Assembly (NCBI GenBank): GCA_900547315.1
Contig: URGI01000005.1
Location: 1 to 44,627 of the forward strand
DNA length: 44,627 nucleotides
Reading direction: 5' to 3'
Source: an uncultured Eubacteriales bacterium
GTDB lineage: Bacteria; Bacillota; Clostridia; Oscillospirales; Oscillospiraceae
Shown: one piece after another, positions 1-7,113 of the stretch
How the letters are laid out: each line of letters opens with the position of its first letter
Numbering within the stretch: the stretch's first letter is position 1
Notes under the pieces: model-generated
What the model saw: only the letters and a program-made list of their open reading frames with translations
The model's database searches: none
Told to the model about the DNA's origin: nothing
Made by a program: the position numbers and the translations under genes

Positions 1-6
1 GTCCAT
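1..6 (-). CDS. 5' end of a leftward gene (start codon only)
   Basis: An ATG on the minus strand occupies 6-4, followed by one further codon (GAC) before the window ends. It is preceded by the Shine-Dalgarno sequence AAGGAGG (17-11) with a short 4-nt spacing, and by a good sigma-A-type promoter at 81-53. Nothing can be said about the product. The promoter is covered by repeats that look like an operator, so the gene is probably controlled by the divergent ribbon-helix-helix protein. That link is inference. Confidence 0.5.
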
Positions 7-19
7 ATTGCCTCCTTTT

Positions 20-75
20 TATTGCGTCACAACTGCGTCATTTCCACAATTAATAATAGTATGACGCTATTATTT
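20..75. promoter_or_regulatory. Probable operator: TGCGTCA repeats and an inverted repeat
   Basis: TGCGTCA occurs at 23-29 and again at 34-40, 11 bp apart (about one helical turn). An inverted copy, TGACGC, lies at 62-67 inside an 8-bp inverted repeat. Tandem short sites spaced by about one turn are typical of ribbon-helix-helix repressors, and such a protein is encoded immediately to the right. Binding is inferred. Confidence 0.45.
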
Positions 76-81
76 TGTCAA
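53..81 (-). promoter_or_regulatory. Promoter of the leftward gene at the window edge
   Basis: On the minus strand TTGACA (81-76) is separated by exactly 17 bp from TATTAT (58-53). An inverted repeat AATAATAG/CTATTATT (52-59 and 67-74) overlaps the -10 region, and a TGACGC element (62-67) lies in the spacer. The transcript would lead into the start codon at 6. Confidence 0.65.
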
Positions 82-106
82 TACTTCGTCGTGGGAGGCT
101 GGCAAA

Positions 107-277
107 ATGAAGGATGAACTCAGCAGATACACCCTGCGTGTGGAGCAAAAGCTGCTGGATAAGCTCGGCTACATCGCCGAATACGAGGGGCGGACGAAAA
201 ACCGCGAGCTGGAGCAGATGATAAAAAAGCGCATCCGCGACTTCGAGCAGGAGCACGGAGAGATCACGCTGGAATAA
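107..277 (+). CDS. Arc-type ribbon-helix-helix DNA-binding protein, 56 aa
   Basis: This small protein begins MKDELSRYTLRV and is rich in charged residues. A short strand (SRYTLRV, about residues 6-12) is followed by two helices (about 13-27 and 31-50), as expected of the ribbon-helix-helix fold of the Arc/MetJ/CopG group. The segment EYEGRTKNRELEQMI resembles the turn and second helix that contact the DNA backbone. The start is fixed by GGGAGG at 93-98, 8 nt upstream. The short gene stands between a divergent promoter with operator-like repeats and a terminator shared with upp. It probably dimerises on the TGCGTCA repeats and represses the leftward gene and perhaps itself. Family assignment is fairly secure; the target is inference. 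Confidence 0.75.
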   Translation: MKDELSRYTLRVEQKLLDKLGYIAEYEGRTKNRELEQMIKKRIRDFEQEHGEITLE

Positions 278-280
278 CAA

Positions 281-310
281 AAAAGCGAAGGGAATGATCC
301 CTTCGCTTTT
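281..310. terminator. Bidirectional terminator between the RHH gene and upp
   Basis: The arms AAAAGCGAAGGGA (281-293) and TCCCTTCGCTTTT (298-310) form a perfect 13-bp stem with a 4-nt loop. Its A-rich left and T-rich right ends let it work in both directions, for the rightward RHH gene and the leftward upp operon. Confidence 0.85.
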
Positions 311-322
311 ACCATATTTACC

Positions 323-952
323 TTACTTGGTGCCGAAGATACGGTCGCCGGCGTCGCCGAGACCGGGGACAATGTACGCGTGCTCGTTCAGGCGCTCATC
401 GCAGGCGGCGACATAGATGTCAACGTCGGGATGATCGGCCTGCATGCGGGCGATACCCTCGGGGCAGCCGATGATGCACATGAGCTTGATGTGCTTCACG
501 CCGTCGTCCTTCAGGAACTGGATCGCAGCGGAAGCGGAGCCGCCAGTGGCGAGCATCGGGTCGACAACGATAATGTCGCGCTCGGCGATGTCGGCGGGCA
601 TCTTGTAGTAATATTTCACGGGCTCGTGAGTTTCAGGATCACGGAACAGGCCGATGTGACCGACCTTCGCGTTGGGGATGAGACTGACCATGCCGTCAAC
701 CATACCAAGACCGGCACGGAGGATGGGGACTATTGCCAGCTTCTTGCCGGCGAGGCGGTGGCACTTTGCCACTGCGACGGGGGTCTCGACGGTGACTTCC
801 TCGAGGGGCAGGTCACGGGTCGCTTCAAAGCACATCAGCATGGCGATCTCGGAGATAAGCTCTCTGAACTCCTTGGAGCTGGTGTTTTTGTCCCTCAGCA
901 CGGACAGCTTGTGCTGGATAAGAGGATGGTCGAATATGCATACTTTGCTCAT
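323..952 (-). CDS. upp: Uracil phosphoribosyltransferase
   Basis: Converts uracil and PRPP to UMP in pyrimidine salvage, in the cytosol. The 209-aa protein has the usual family length. The PRPP-binding segment VVDPMLATGGSASAA (about 129-143) and the uracil-binding C-terminal segment with IVPGLGDAGDRIFGT are both intact, as is the ILRAGLGM stretch. I chose the ATG at 952 because AAGGAG lies 9 nt before it; a GTG two codons earlier is only 3 nt from that site. It is the last gene of the leftward tsaE-tsaB-upp run, about 20 nt after tsaB, and ends at the terminator at 281-310. Linkage of upp to the t6A genes is probably co-transcription only. Confidence 0.97.
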   Translation of the reverse strand: MSKVCIFDHPLIQHKLSVLRDKNTSSKEFRELISEIAMLMCFEATRDLPLEEVTVETPVAVAKCHRLAGKKLAIVPILRAGLGMVDGMVSLIPNAKVGHIGLFRDPETHEPVKYYYKMPADIAERDIIVVDPMLATGGSASAAIQFLKDDGVKHIKLMCIIGCPEGIARMQADHPDVDIYVAACDERLNEHAYIVPGLGDAGDRIFGTK

Positions 953-972
953 GTTCACGTTCTCCTTTGTTA

Positions 973-1665
973 TTAAGTTTTCGCTAGTTTTTCCTGCCGC
1001 TCGCGCTCCGCCTGAGACAGGCGCAGGTAAACGGGCAGCAAATCGTCGGCACTGCCGAAAGGTTTATCCTGTGCGGCCATGGCCACACCCCAGGCGCTCT
1101 GCCAGACGAGGTTTTCCGGCGCGGCGCGATAGGCAATATTATTGCCGCCGAGATAGGCGGCCGTGATGGCGGCGCCGTCTCCCACGAGGAACACGGGGCT
1201 GTCAAGCTCGCGCAGCTCCGAGGCGAGATCCTCAAGGGAAATGGGCCTGTCGGCGGTCATCCGCACGGGGCGGCCGCCTTCGATTTTGAATATGGCGTTG
1301 TAGACCTGACTGCGGCGCGCATCCATGACGGGGCAGATATAACCGCCCGCTGAAACGCCGTGCCATGCCATCGCCTCCAGAGTGGAAACGCCGACGCAGG
1401 GCTTGTCGGAAGCCCAGGCGAGACCCTTCACCGTCGATACGCCGATGCGTATCCCCGTGAAGGAGCCGGGGCCATGCGCCACGGCAAATGCATCGATATC
1501 GCCGATAGTCAGCTCGGCGTTCTTGAGCATGTCCTCAGCCATCGGCAGCAGCGTGCGGCTGTGGGTCAGGCCGCTGCACTGGCTGTATTGACTTACGAGA
1601 TGCCCGTCGCGGCAGAGCGCAACAGACGCGGCTTTTGCCGATGATTCAAACGCGAGTATCAGCAT
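973..1665 (-). CDS. tsaB: tRNA t6A37 threonylcarbamoyltransferase complex subunit TsaB
   Basis: TsaB is the ASKHA-fold partner of TsaD and TsaE in making N6-threonylcarbamoyladenosine at position 37 of ANN-decoding tRNAs. The 230-aa protein starts MLILAFESSAKAASVAL, the usual TsaB N-terminus. It carries the hallmark stretch GPGSFTGIRIGVSTVKGLAW (about residues 67-86). An open frame continues 39 codons further upstream, but this overlaps tsaE. The ATG at 1665 lies 2 nt past the tsaE stop and follows a GGAGG embedded in the end of tsaE, so translation is probably coupled. TsaD is not in the window. Confidence 0.95.
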   Translation of the reverse strand: MLILAFESSAKAASVALCRDGHLVSQYSQCSGLTHSRTLLPMAEDMLKNAELTIGDIDAFAVAHGPGSFTGIRIGVSTVKGLAWASDKPCVGVSTLEAMAWHGVSAGGYICPVMDARRSQVYNAIFKIEGGRPVRMTADRPISLEDLASELRELDSPVFLVGDGAAITAAYLGGNNIAYRAAPENLVWQSAWGVAMAAQDKPFGSADDLLPVYLRLSQAERERQEKLAKT

Positions 1666-1667
1666 TT

Positions 1668-2096
1668 TCAGCCCTCCTCCTGCCAGTTGTCGATAGTGAT
1701 GCGCCGCTCGGTATCCGAGAGCTTGTCGATGCGGACGACGATCTCGTCGCCGAAAAACGCATCCTGCACCTTCTCGCTCCATTCCACGACGCAGACTGCG
1801 CCGCGGGCTAGATAGTCCTCCCAGCCGATGTCGAACAGCTCGTCCGCGCTGGAGAGCCGGTACATATCGAAATGTATAAGCTCGCGCTGGCCGAGATATT
1901 CGTTGACGATGGTGAAGGTCGGGCTGGAGACGCGGCAGTCAAGCCCCATTCCGCGCGCCATGCCGCGCACGAACGCGGTCTTGCCCGCGCCGAGGTCGCC
2001 GTACATCGCCACGACCGTACCGCCGGGCAGTCCGGACGCGAAGCGGCGGCCAAGCTCCTCGGTGTCATGTTCGCTTTTACTGATAAATTCTGCCAT
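1668..2096 (-). CDS. tsaE: tRNA t6A biosynthesis ATPase TsaE
   Basis: TsaE is the small P-loop ATPase of the TsaBDE complex. The Walker A motif GDLGAGKT and the following SSPTFTIVNEY and HFDMYRL segments are clear. I prefer the ATG at 2096 (142 aa, MAEFISKSEHD), preceded by a GAGG and matching the usual N-terminus of the family. An in-frame ATG at 2126 would add ten residues but has no ribosome binding site. It is the first gene of the operon, 40-70 bp downstream of a promoter at 2167-2138. Confidence 0.95.
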   Translation of the reverse strand: MAEFISKSEHDTEELGRRFASGLPGGTVVAMYGDLGAGKTAFVRGMARGMGLDCRVSSPTFTIVNEYLGQRELIHFDMYRLSSADELFDIGWEDYLARGAVCVVEWSEKVQDAFFGDEIVVRIDKLSDTERRITIDNWQEEG

Positions 2097-2137
2097 GTCA
2101 GCCTCGAAGAACAGAGAATAATTCATACGTTTTTCAT

Positions 2138-2167
2138 ATTATACCACCGTATATGGCATTGCGTAAA
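2138..2167 (-). promoter_or_regulatory. Promoter of tsaE-tsaB-upp
   Basis: On the minus strand TTTACG (2167-2162) is separated by 18 bp from a consensus TATAAT (2143-2138). If this promoter is used, the start at 2096 is served by a leader of about 30 nt, while the ATG at 2126 would leave almost no leader; this supports the shorter tsaE. Confidence 0.7.
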
Positions 2168-2195
2168 GAGAAAGTTTGTGATAAAATATTACCGC

Positions 2196-2224
2196 TTGCG
2201 GGTATATAATTTTAGTGATAATAT
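2196..2224 (+). promoter_or_regulatory. Promoter of the RodA/FtsW-type gene
   Basis: TTGCGG (2196-2201), a 17-bp spacer and TAATAT (2219-2224), with an extended -10 TG at 2216-2217. A second TATAAT at 2205-2210 has no correctly spaced -35. Confidence 0.6.
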
Positions 2225-2260
2225 AAAGTCCTGCGCATTCGGCAGGCGTATCGTGTTTTT

Positions 2261-3418
2261 TTGTTCCACGAAGGGTGGTGCTTTGAAATAGAAAAGTTTA
2301 AGTATGCCGTGAGGCAGTTTTTCCAGCGGGCGGATATATTTCTGCTCGTGATGAGCGTTATCTGCGCGTCGTACGGGCTTGTCCTCGTCTCGCGCGCGAC
2401 GGCGTCCATGGGTTCGAGCAAGTTCATAATAGTTCAGGCGTTCTCTCTGTTTCTTGGGCTGATCGCTTTCGTCGTGCTGACGGTGCTGGACGCTGATATT
2501 CTCGGTGAGCAGTGGAAGTGGCTGTGCGTGATAAATGTCGCGCTGCTGGTCGCACTGGTCATCTTCGGTCAGGACGACGGCACCGGCAACAAGAGCTGGA
2601 TCCGTTTCGCCGGCATCGGCATACAGCCGTCCGAGGTCATCAAGGTTCTGTATATCGTCATTTCCGCCAAGCAGATGACCTATCTGAAGGAGTATAAGGA
2701 TATAAACTCCTTTATGTCCGTCGTGCAGATGGCGGGGCATTTTGCGATAGTGTTTGGCATGATCGTTGTCGTCTCCTCCGACCTTGGCAGCGCGAGCATC
2801 CTGCTGGGCATCTTCCTGATAATGTTCTTCGCGCTGGGCGCGCGGCTGTATTGGTTCGCGCTGGGCGGCGCGGCCGTCGCGGCGCTCGTCCCGGTCATAT
2901 GGAGCTATCTTCTCAAGCCCTATCAGCGCAACCGTCTCCTTGCCCCATATGATAAGACCATCGACCCGGACGGCTGGGGCATTACATGGCAGACCACGCA
3001 GAGCCGCATCTCACTTGCAAACGGGCGTCTGTCCGGCGTTGAGGCGGGCTATACGCCCAATGTGTTTACCGGTAAGCATACCGACTTCATTTTCGCCACG
3101 GCGGGCGAGCAGTTCGGCATGATCGGCGCTATCATCCTTATCGTGCTGCTGATGATAATCATAGTGCATTGCGTGCGCGTCGGGCTCAACTCCGGCCGGA
3201 CTTATGATATGCTCATCTGCGTTGGCGTCGCCGCGTCGCTCGCGTTCCAGACCTTTATCAATATTGGCATGTGCCTCGGCATCACGCCGGTCATCGGCAT
3301 TACGCTGCCGTTCTTCAGCTACGGAGGTTCATCACTGCTGACGACCTTTGCCGCGATGGGGCTTGTCTCCGGCGTGAAATATAAGCCGAAGCCGCAGCTG
3401 TTTTCAATGATGTATTAA
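2261..3418 (+). CDS. rodA: RodA/FtsW/SpoVE-family peptidoglycan polymerase
   Basis: SEDS-family glycosyltransferase that polymerises lipid II with a partner class B penicillin-binding protein, in elongation or sporulation. The 385-aa protein has about ten hydrophobic segments. It shows family signatures: GNKSWIRFAGIGIQPSEVIKV, QSRISLANGRLSGVEAGY, HTDFIFATAGEQFG and the C-terminal GITLPFFSYGGSSLLTT. RodA is the best guess, but FtsW or SpoVE cannot be excluded without a tree. The start is uncertain. The TTG at 2261 has no ribosome binding site. A good site (AAGGGTGGTG, 2271-2280) points to the in-frame codon ATA at 2288. The first other in-frame start is GTG at 2309, also without a site. spoIIID follows on the other strand. 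Confidence 0.9.
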   Translation: MFHEGWCFEIEKFKYAVRQFFQRADIFLLVMSVICASYGLVLVSRATASMGSSKFIIVQAFSLFLGLIAFVVLTVLDADILGEQWKWLCVINVALLVALVIFGQDDGTGNKSWIRFAGIGIQPSEVIKVLYIVISAKQMTYLKEYKDINSFMSVVQMAGHFAIVFGMIVVVSSDLGSASILLGIFLIMFFALGARLYWFALGGAAVAALVPVIWSYLLKPYQRNRLLAPYDKTIDPDGWGITWQTTQSRISLANGRLSGVEAGYTPNVFTGKHTDFIFATAGEQFGMIGAIILIVLLMIIIVHCVRVGLNSGRTYDMLICVGVAASLAFQTFINIGMCLGITPVIGITLPFFSYGGSSLLTTFAAMGLVSGVKYKPKPQLFSMMY

Positions 3419-3423
3419 ATATA

Positions 3424-3458
3424 GAAACGGGACGGCTATAGGCCGTCCTGTTTCTTTG
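3424..3458 (+). terminator. Terminator after rodA
   Basis: GAAACGGGACGGC pairs with GGCCGTCCTGTTTC around a TATA loop, followed by TTTG. The hairpin starts a few bases after the rodA stop codon. Confidence 0.75.
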
Positions 3459-3474
3459 AATAGGTTTTGAACCT

Positions 3475-3505
3475 CGGCAGGAGCTTTTGCTCCTGCCGGT
3501 TTATT
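3475..3505. terminator. Hairpin between rodA and spoIIID
   Basis: CGGCAGGAGC (3475-3484) and GCTCCTGCCG (3489-3498) form a perfect 10-bp stem with a TTTT loop. It ends just beyond the spoIIID stop. The T-rich stretch follows on the plus strand, while the spoIIID side lacks a clear T run. Confidence 0.6.
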
Positions 3506-3764
3506 TTGACTCCACAGCCTCGCCACGGTATTTCCGACGGGTGGCAAGCCCACCGCGGATGTGCCGCTCGGCTTTGTTTATGTCCAGAAGCTGCCGCACC
3601 TGCCCATACAGCGCTGGATTCACGCGCGGCAGACGTTCCGTCAAATCTTTATGTACGGTGGATTTTGATATGCCGAACTCCCGCGCCGCAGAACGGACGG
3701 TGGCTTTGTTTTCGATGATGTACACAGCCAGATCACAGGCGCGCTGCTCGATATTTGTATACAT
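3501..3764 (-). CDS. spoIIID: Sporulation transcription factor SpoIIID
   Basis: SpoIIID is a mother-cell DNA-binding protein that switches gene expression between sigma-E and sigma-K phases of sporulation. The 87-aa protein has the helix-turn-helix segment REFGISKSTVHKDLTERLP (about 33-51) and the conserved tail NKAERHIRGGLATRRKY, as in Bacillus SpoIIID. I chose the ATG at 3764 because GGGGAG (3778-3773) lies 8 nt before it; the upstream in-frame GTG at 3773 overlaps that site. A long inverted repeat at 3773-3814 contains the ribosome binding site and surrounds a TATAAT. This is the strongest single sign that the organism forms spores. Confidence 0.95.
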   Translation of the reverse strand: MYTNIEQRACDLAVYIIENKATVRSAAREFGISKSTVHKDLTERLPRVNPALYGQVRQLLDINKAERHIRGGLATRRKYRGEAVESK

Positions 3765-3772
3765 ATAAACCA

Positions 3773-3814
3773 CTCCCCATACTCTCGTACTTGATTATAT
3801 GAGAGCCTGGGGAG
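3773..3814. promoter_or_regulatory. Inverted repeat around the spoIIID -10 region and ribosome binding site
   Basis: The left arm CTCCCCA-TA-CTCTC (3773-3786) and the right arm GAGAG-CC-TGGGGAG (3801-3814) pair 12 bp with a symmetric 2-nt bulge. On the minus strand the intervening AT-rich segment contains TATAAT (3799-3794). The GGGGAG of the spoIIID ribosome binding site is one arm. It may be a protein operator or, if transcription starts upstream, an RNA hairpin hiding the site. Confidence 0.45.
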
Positions 3815-3903
3815 AGTTATGTTGTGCGCCGCCGCGCGGGCTGTTTACGCTGTGCCGACGGCATGCAGCAAAACGATTTGCGCATAACTAATCAAAAGAT
3901 ATG

Positions 3904-3932
3904 TTGATTTTATATATCACACCCTGTATAAT
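3904..3932 (+). promoter_or_regulatory. Promoter of the LysR-type gene
   Basis: TTGATT (3904-3909), a 17-bp spacer and a consensus TATAAT (3927-3932), 21 bp before the preferred start codon. Confidence 0.7.
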
Positions 3933-3953
3933 TCACCTGAGGTGATAGCAGGT

Positions 3954-4841
3954 ATGGAGCTTCGTGTACTGACTTATTTCCTGACCGTTGCGAGGGAGGA
4001 GAACTTCACCCGCGCGGCGGAGCAGCTGCATGTGACGCAGCCGACGCTGTCGCGGCAGATCGCCGATTTGGAGGCGGAGCTTGGCGTGAAGCTCTTCACG
4101 CGCAGCAGCCACAATATAATCCTGACCGAGGACGGAATGCTGCTGAAGCGCCGCGCGCAGGAGATCGTGGCGCTTGCGGAGCGGACGAAGCAGGACTTCC
4201 TGTTTAAAGAAGAAAACATCGAGGGCACCGTCACCATCGGCAGCGGCGAGTTTTTGTCCACAAGAATACTCACCGACTGCATCGCGGCCTTCCGCAGAAA
4301 ATACCCGCTTGTGCGCTATGAGCTGTACAGCGGCCACGCGGACAACATACGCGAGAGCATCGAGCGGGGACTGCTGGATATCGGCCTTGTGGCGGAACCG
4401 ATCGACATACGGAAGTATGAGTTCGTCTCCATGCCGGTAAAAGAGCGCTGGGGCGCGCTCGTGCGCGAGGATTCGCCGCTTGCGGCGCGGGAATATATCA
4501 CGCCGCAGGATCTGACCGGCCTGCCGGTCATTTCGCCGGTCAGCAATATCGCGGAGAGCAATGTCGGCAAGTGGTTTGGCGCGGAGCTGAGCCGGATAGA
4601 TGTTATTGCGCGGGGGAATCTCCTGTACAACGAGGCGCTGCTGGCGCAGAGCAATGTCGGCGCGGTGCTTGCGATAAAGCTGGATTGCAGCTACGATGGG
4701 CTGAGATTCATCCCGTTTTCTCCGGCGCTGGAGAGCTCCACCGCGCTGATATGGAAGAAGGAGCAGCGCTTCTCAACTGCCGCTTCCGCGTTTATGAGCT
4801 TTGCAAAGAAATACATTCAAAGCATATCTGATGATGTCTGA
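3954..4841 (+). CDS. LysR-family transcriptional regulator
   Basis: A 295-aa regulator of normal LysR length. The N-terminal winged helix-turn-helix (about 1-60) reads MELRVLTYFLTVAREENFTR, then AAEQLHVTQPTLSRQIADLE, the typical pattern. The remainder is a periplasmic-binding-like effector domain containing VTIGSGEF and ISPVSNIAES. The ATG at 3954 is preceded by GAGGTGA at a suitable distance; the GTG at 3942 overlaps that site. The gene ends in its own terminator and is followed in the same direction by a MerR-like gene, a carboxymuconolactone-decarboxylase-like gene and an aldo/keto reductase. Control of those genes is a reasonable guess; the effector is unknown. Confidence 0.92.
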   Translation: MELRVLTYFLTVAREENFTRAAEQLHVTQPTLSRQIADLEAELGVKLFTRSSHNIILTEDGMLLKRRAQEIVALAERTKQDFLFKEENIEGTVTIGSGEFLSTRILTDCIAAFRRKYPLVRYELYSGHADNIRESIERGLLDIGLVAEPIDIRKYEFVSMPVKERWGALVREDSPLAAREYITPQDLTGLPVISPVSNIAESNVGKWFGAELSRIDVIARGNLLYNEALLAQSNVGAVLAIKLDCSYDGLRFIPFSPALESSTALIWKKEQRFSTAASAFMSFAKKYIQSISDDV

Positions 4842-4871
4842 TGAGCATTAGACATTTCAGATAAAAGCGAC

Positions 4872-4910
4872 TAAGATAAAGGCGTTCCAAAGAGCGGAGC
4901 GCCTTTATCA
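4872..4910 (+). terminator. Terminator after the LysR gene
   Basis: GATAAAGGCG near 4874 pairs with CGCCTTTATC near 4908, with further pairing TCC/GGA towards the loop. It separates the LysR gene from the MerR-like gene. Confidence 0.75.
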
Positions 4911-4932
4911 TTTATCCGGAAGGACTGTTCAG

Positions 4933-5286
4933 ATGACCATTGAAGAAGCGAGCGAGCGCTACAACATCCCCATAAAAGTTCTGAAAGAGTATGAGAGCTG
5001 GGGTATGTGCAGCGAGGTCAAAAAAGTGATGGGCTCGTGGCATTACGACGAAACGGACATTGAGCGGCTGAGCCTTATCATGACGCTGCACGACGTCGGC
5101 TTCACGAACGAGGAAGTCGAGCACTATATGCGTCTGGCTCTGGCGGGCGGTGCGACCGCGGATGAGCGGCTGAAAATGCTCCGCAACAGGAGAAACGGAA
5201 CTCTTGACGAGATACATTTCAAGCAGAAGCAGCTCGACAGACTCGACTATCTCAGGTTCGAGATATCGCGGTCGGGCGAAAAATAA
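4933..5286 (+). CDS. MerR-family-like transcriptional regulator, 117 aa
   Basis: The N-terminal 70 residues look like a MerR DNA-binding domain: MTIEEASERYNIPIKVLKEY forms the first helix-turn-helix, and the wing and second helix follow (HYDETDIERLSLIMTLHDVG, then FTNEEVEHYM). A helical tail with KQKQLDRLDYLRFEI provides the usual dimerising coiled coil. No metal-binding cysteine pair or effector domain is present, so the signal is not predictable. An AGGAC lies 12-16 nt before the ATG. The next gene starts 69 nt downstream with its own ribosome binding site and no obvious terminator between, suggesting an operon with the two enzymes. Confidence 0.85.
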   Translation: MTIEEASERYNIPIKVLKEYESWGMCSEVKKVMGSWHYDETDIERLSLIMTLHDVGFTNEEVEHYMRLALAGGATADERLKMLRNRRNGTLDEIHFKQKQLDRLDYLRFEISRSGEK

Positions 5287-5355
5287 AAGTGACGGCGAGC
5301 TGCCGCATTTGCTGTGCAGATTTAAATTGTATAAAAATATATAAGGAGATAGACT

Positions 5356-6045
5356 ATGTACGACCTGAAGAAAACCGATCCGGAATTTGCAGAACGTTTT
5401 GAGCACTTTGCGTTTGACGAAGTTATAAACGAAGACGGCCAGCAGCTCGAAGCGCCGGTGCGCTGCCTTGCCATACTTGCCGCGCTGCTCGGCTGCGGCG
5501 GCGTGGACGCATACGCCGAGATTCTCCCGACGGCGCTTGAGAGCGGCGTGACTCCGGTGATGGTAAAGGAATGCGTGTATCAGGCGACGGATTACCTCGG
5601 CTACGGTAGGGTGCTGCCGTTCCTGAACGTGACCAACTCCGTCCTCGAACAGAGAGGCGTCGCGCTGCCGCTGGCCGGTCAGGCGACCACCGATATGAAT
5701 GACCGCCTTGAAAAGGGCGTCGCGGCGCAGGCAGCGATATTCGGCGAGGGAATGAACGAGGCATGGAAGAAGGGGCATATCAACCGCTGGCTGGCGGCGA
5801 ACTGCTTCGGCGATTACTATACCCGCACCGGTCTTGACCTGAAGCAGCGCGAAATGATCACGTTCTGCTTCCTCATGGCGCAGGGCGGCTGCGAGCCGCA
5901 GCTCACCGCGCACGCCAGAGGAAATATGAATCTCGGCAACGACAAGGACTTCCTGACGCGAGTGGTCTCCCAGTGCCTGCCCTATATCGGCTACCCGCGC
6001 AGCCTTAACGCCATTGCATGCATCGGCAAGGCCGCGGAAGCTTAA
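5356..6045 (+). CDS. Carboxymuconolactone decarboxylase family protein (two tandem domains)
   Basis: A 229-aa all-helical protein with two AhpD-like/CMD units. In the first half the signature is LEAPVRCLAILAALLGCGG and later VKECVYQATDYLGYGRVLPF. In the second it is LDLKQREMITFCFLMAQGGC and SQCLPYIGYPRSLNAIACIG. The AhpD CxxC redox pair is not present, so peroxidase-reductase activity of the AhpD type is not supported. Family members include decarboxylases and reductase partners. A strong AAGGAG precedes the ATG. The gene is followed 18 nt later by an aldo/keto reductase; this pairing is common in Clostridia and points to a shared small-molecule reduction or detoxification step, substrate unknown. 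Confidence 0.88.
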   Translation: MYDLKKTDPEFAERFEHFAFDEVINEDGQQLEAPVRCLAILAALLGCGGVDAYAEILPTALESGVTPVMVKECVYQATDYLGYGRVLPFLNVTNSVLEQRGVALPLAGQATTDMNDRLEKGVAAQAAIFGEGMNEAWKKGHINRWLAANCFGDYYTRTGLDLKQREMITFCFLMAQGGCEPQLTAHARGNMNLGNDKDFLTRVVSQCLPYIGYPRSLNAIACIGKAAEA

Positions 6046-6063
6046 AGGAGAAGATGAACCGAC

Positions 6064-7068
6064 ATGGAATATACGAAACTCGGAAGCACGGATATTAAAA
6101 TATCCAAAATATGCGTCGGCTGCATGAGCTTCGGCAAAGCCGGAACGATGCACGACTGGACGCTTGACGAGAGCGCGACGGAAGAGGTCGTGAAGCACGC
6201 GCTCGACCTCGGCATCAACTTCTTCGACACCGCCAACGGCTATTCCGAAGGCACGAGCGAGGAGTATCTCGGCCGCGCGCTGAAACGGAACGTACAGCGC
6301 GACAAGGTGATAATCGCGTCCAAGGTGTATTTTAACCCCGGGCGGCTCTCCCGCGAGGCGATAAACAGGGAGATAGACGGCAGCCTGAAGCGGCTTGGCA
6401 CGGACTATCTCGACCTCTATATGATCCACCGCTTCGACTACGAGACGCCGATCGAGGAGACGATGGAGGCGCTGAACGGGCTGGTCAAGGCGGGCAAGGT
6501 ACGTGCGCTCGGCGCGTCCGCGATGTACGGCTACCAGTTTTACAATATGCAGCTTGCCGCGCGTGATAACGGCTGGGCGCGCTTCGAGGCGATGGAGAAC
6601 CACTATAATCTCCTTTACCGCGAGGACGAGCGGGAGCTTATCCCGATATGCAGGCAGATGGGCGTGTCGCTCATGCCGTACAGCTCTCTTGCCGCCGGAC
6701 ACCTCACGCGCAGAACGTGGAACACGGATACGCTCAGAAGCCGCACCGACCGCGCCGCCATGGGCAAATACGACCGCACCGAGGAGCAGGACATGCTCAT
6801 CGTCGAGCGCGTCGCGGAGCTGGCGGACAGGTACGGCGTGAAGATGCAGCAGATTGCGCTCGCGTGGCACTGGGCGAAGGGCGTGGCCTCGCCGTTGATA
6901 GGCGCGACGAAGGCAAAGTATTTCGACGACGCTGTCGGCGCATTCGGCGTGAAGCTGACGGAGGACGATATAGCGTATATCGAGGAGCCGTATCTGCCGC
7001 ACCGCATCGTCGGCGCGATAGACCATAATCCGGCCGACGGCGTGATGCTCATCGACGTGAAAAAATAA
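6064..7068 (+). CDS. Aldo/keto reductase
   Basis: A 334-aa NADPH-dependent oxidoreductase of the aldo/keto reductase TIM-barrel family. The catalytic tetrad is visible: Asp and Tyr in FFDTANGYSEG (about 53-63), Lys in IIASKVYF and His in MIHRFDYETP. The N-terminal SKICVGCMSFG and the C-terminal coenzyme-binding PLIGATKAKYFDDAV are also typical. It belongs to the broad YajO/Tas-like group rather than to the human-type short enzymes. AAAGGAG precedes the start. It is the last gene of the MerR/CMD/AKR group and is followed by a terminator at 7083-7111. Confidence 0.93.
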   Translation: MEYTKLGSTDIKISKICVGCMSFGKAGTMHDWTLDESATEEVVKHALDLGINFFDTANGYSEGTSEEYLGRALKRNVQRDKVIIASKVYFNPGRLSREAINREIDGSLKRLGTDYLDLYMIHRFDYETPIEETMEALNGLVKAGKVRALGASAMYGYQFYNMQLAARDNGWARFEAMENHYNLLYREDERELIPICRQMGVSLMPYSSLAAGHLTRRTWNTDTLRSRTDRAAMGKYDRTEEQDMLIVERVAELADRYGVKMQQIALAWHWAKGVASPLIGATKAKYFDDAVGAFGVKLTEDDIAYIEEPYLPHRIVGAIDHNPADGVMLIDVKK

Positions 7069-7080
7069 AATACATTGCGC

Positions 7081-7113
7081 AAAAGCCGCCGTGGAAATTC
7101 CACGGTGGCTTTC
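7081..7113 (+). terminator. Terminator after the aldo/keto reductase
   Basis: AAAGCCGCCGTGG pairs with CCACGGTGGCTTT around a short AAAT loop, followed by TCG. It sits a few bases after the stop codon. Confidence 0.8.
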
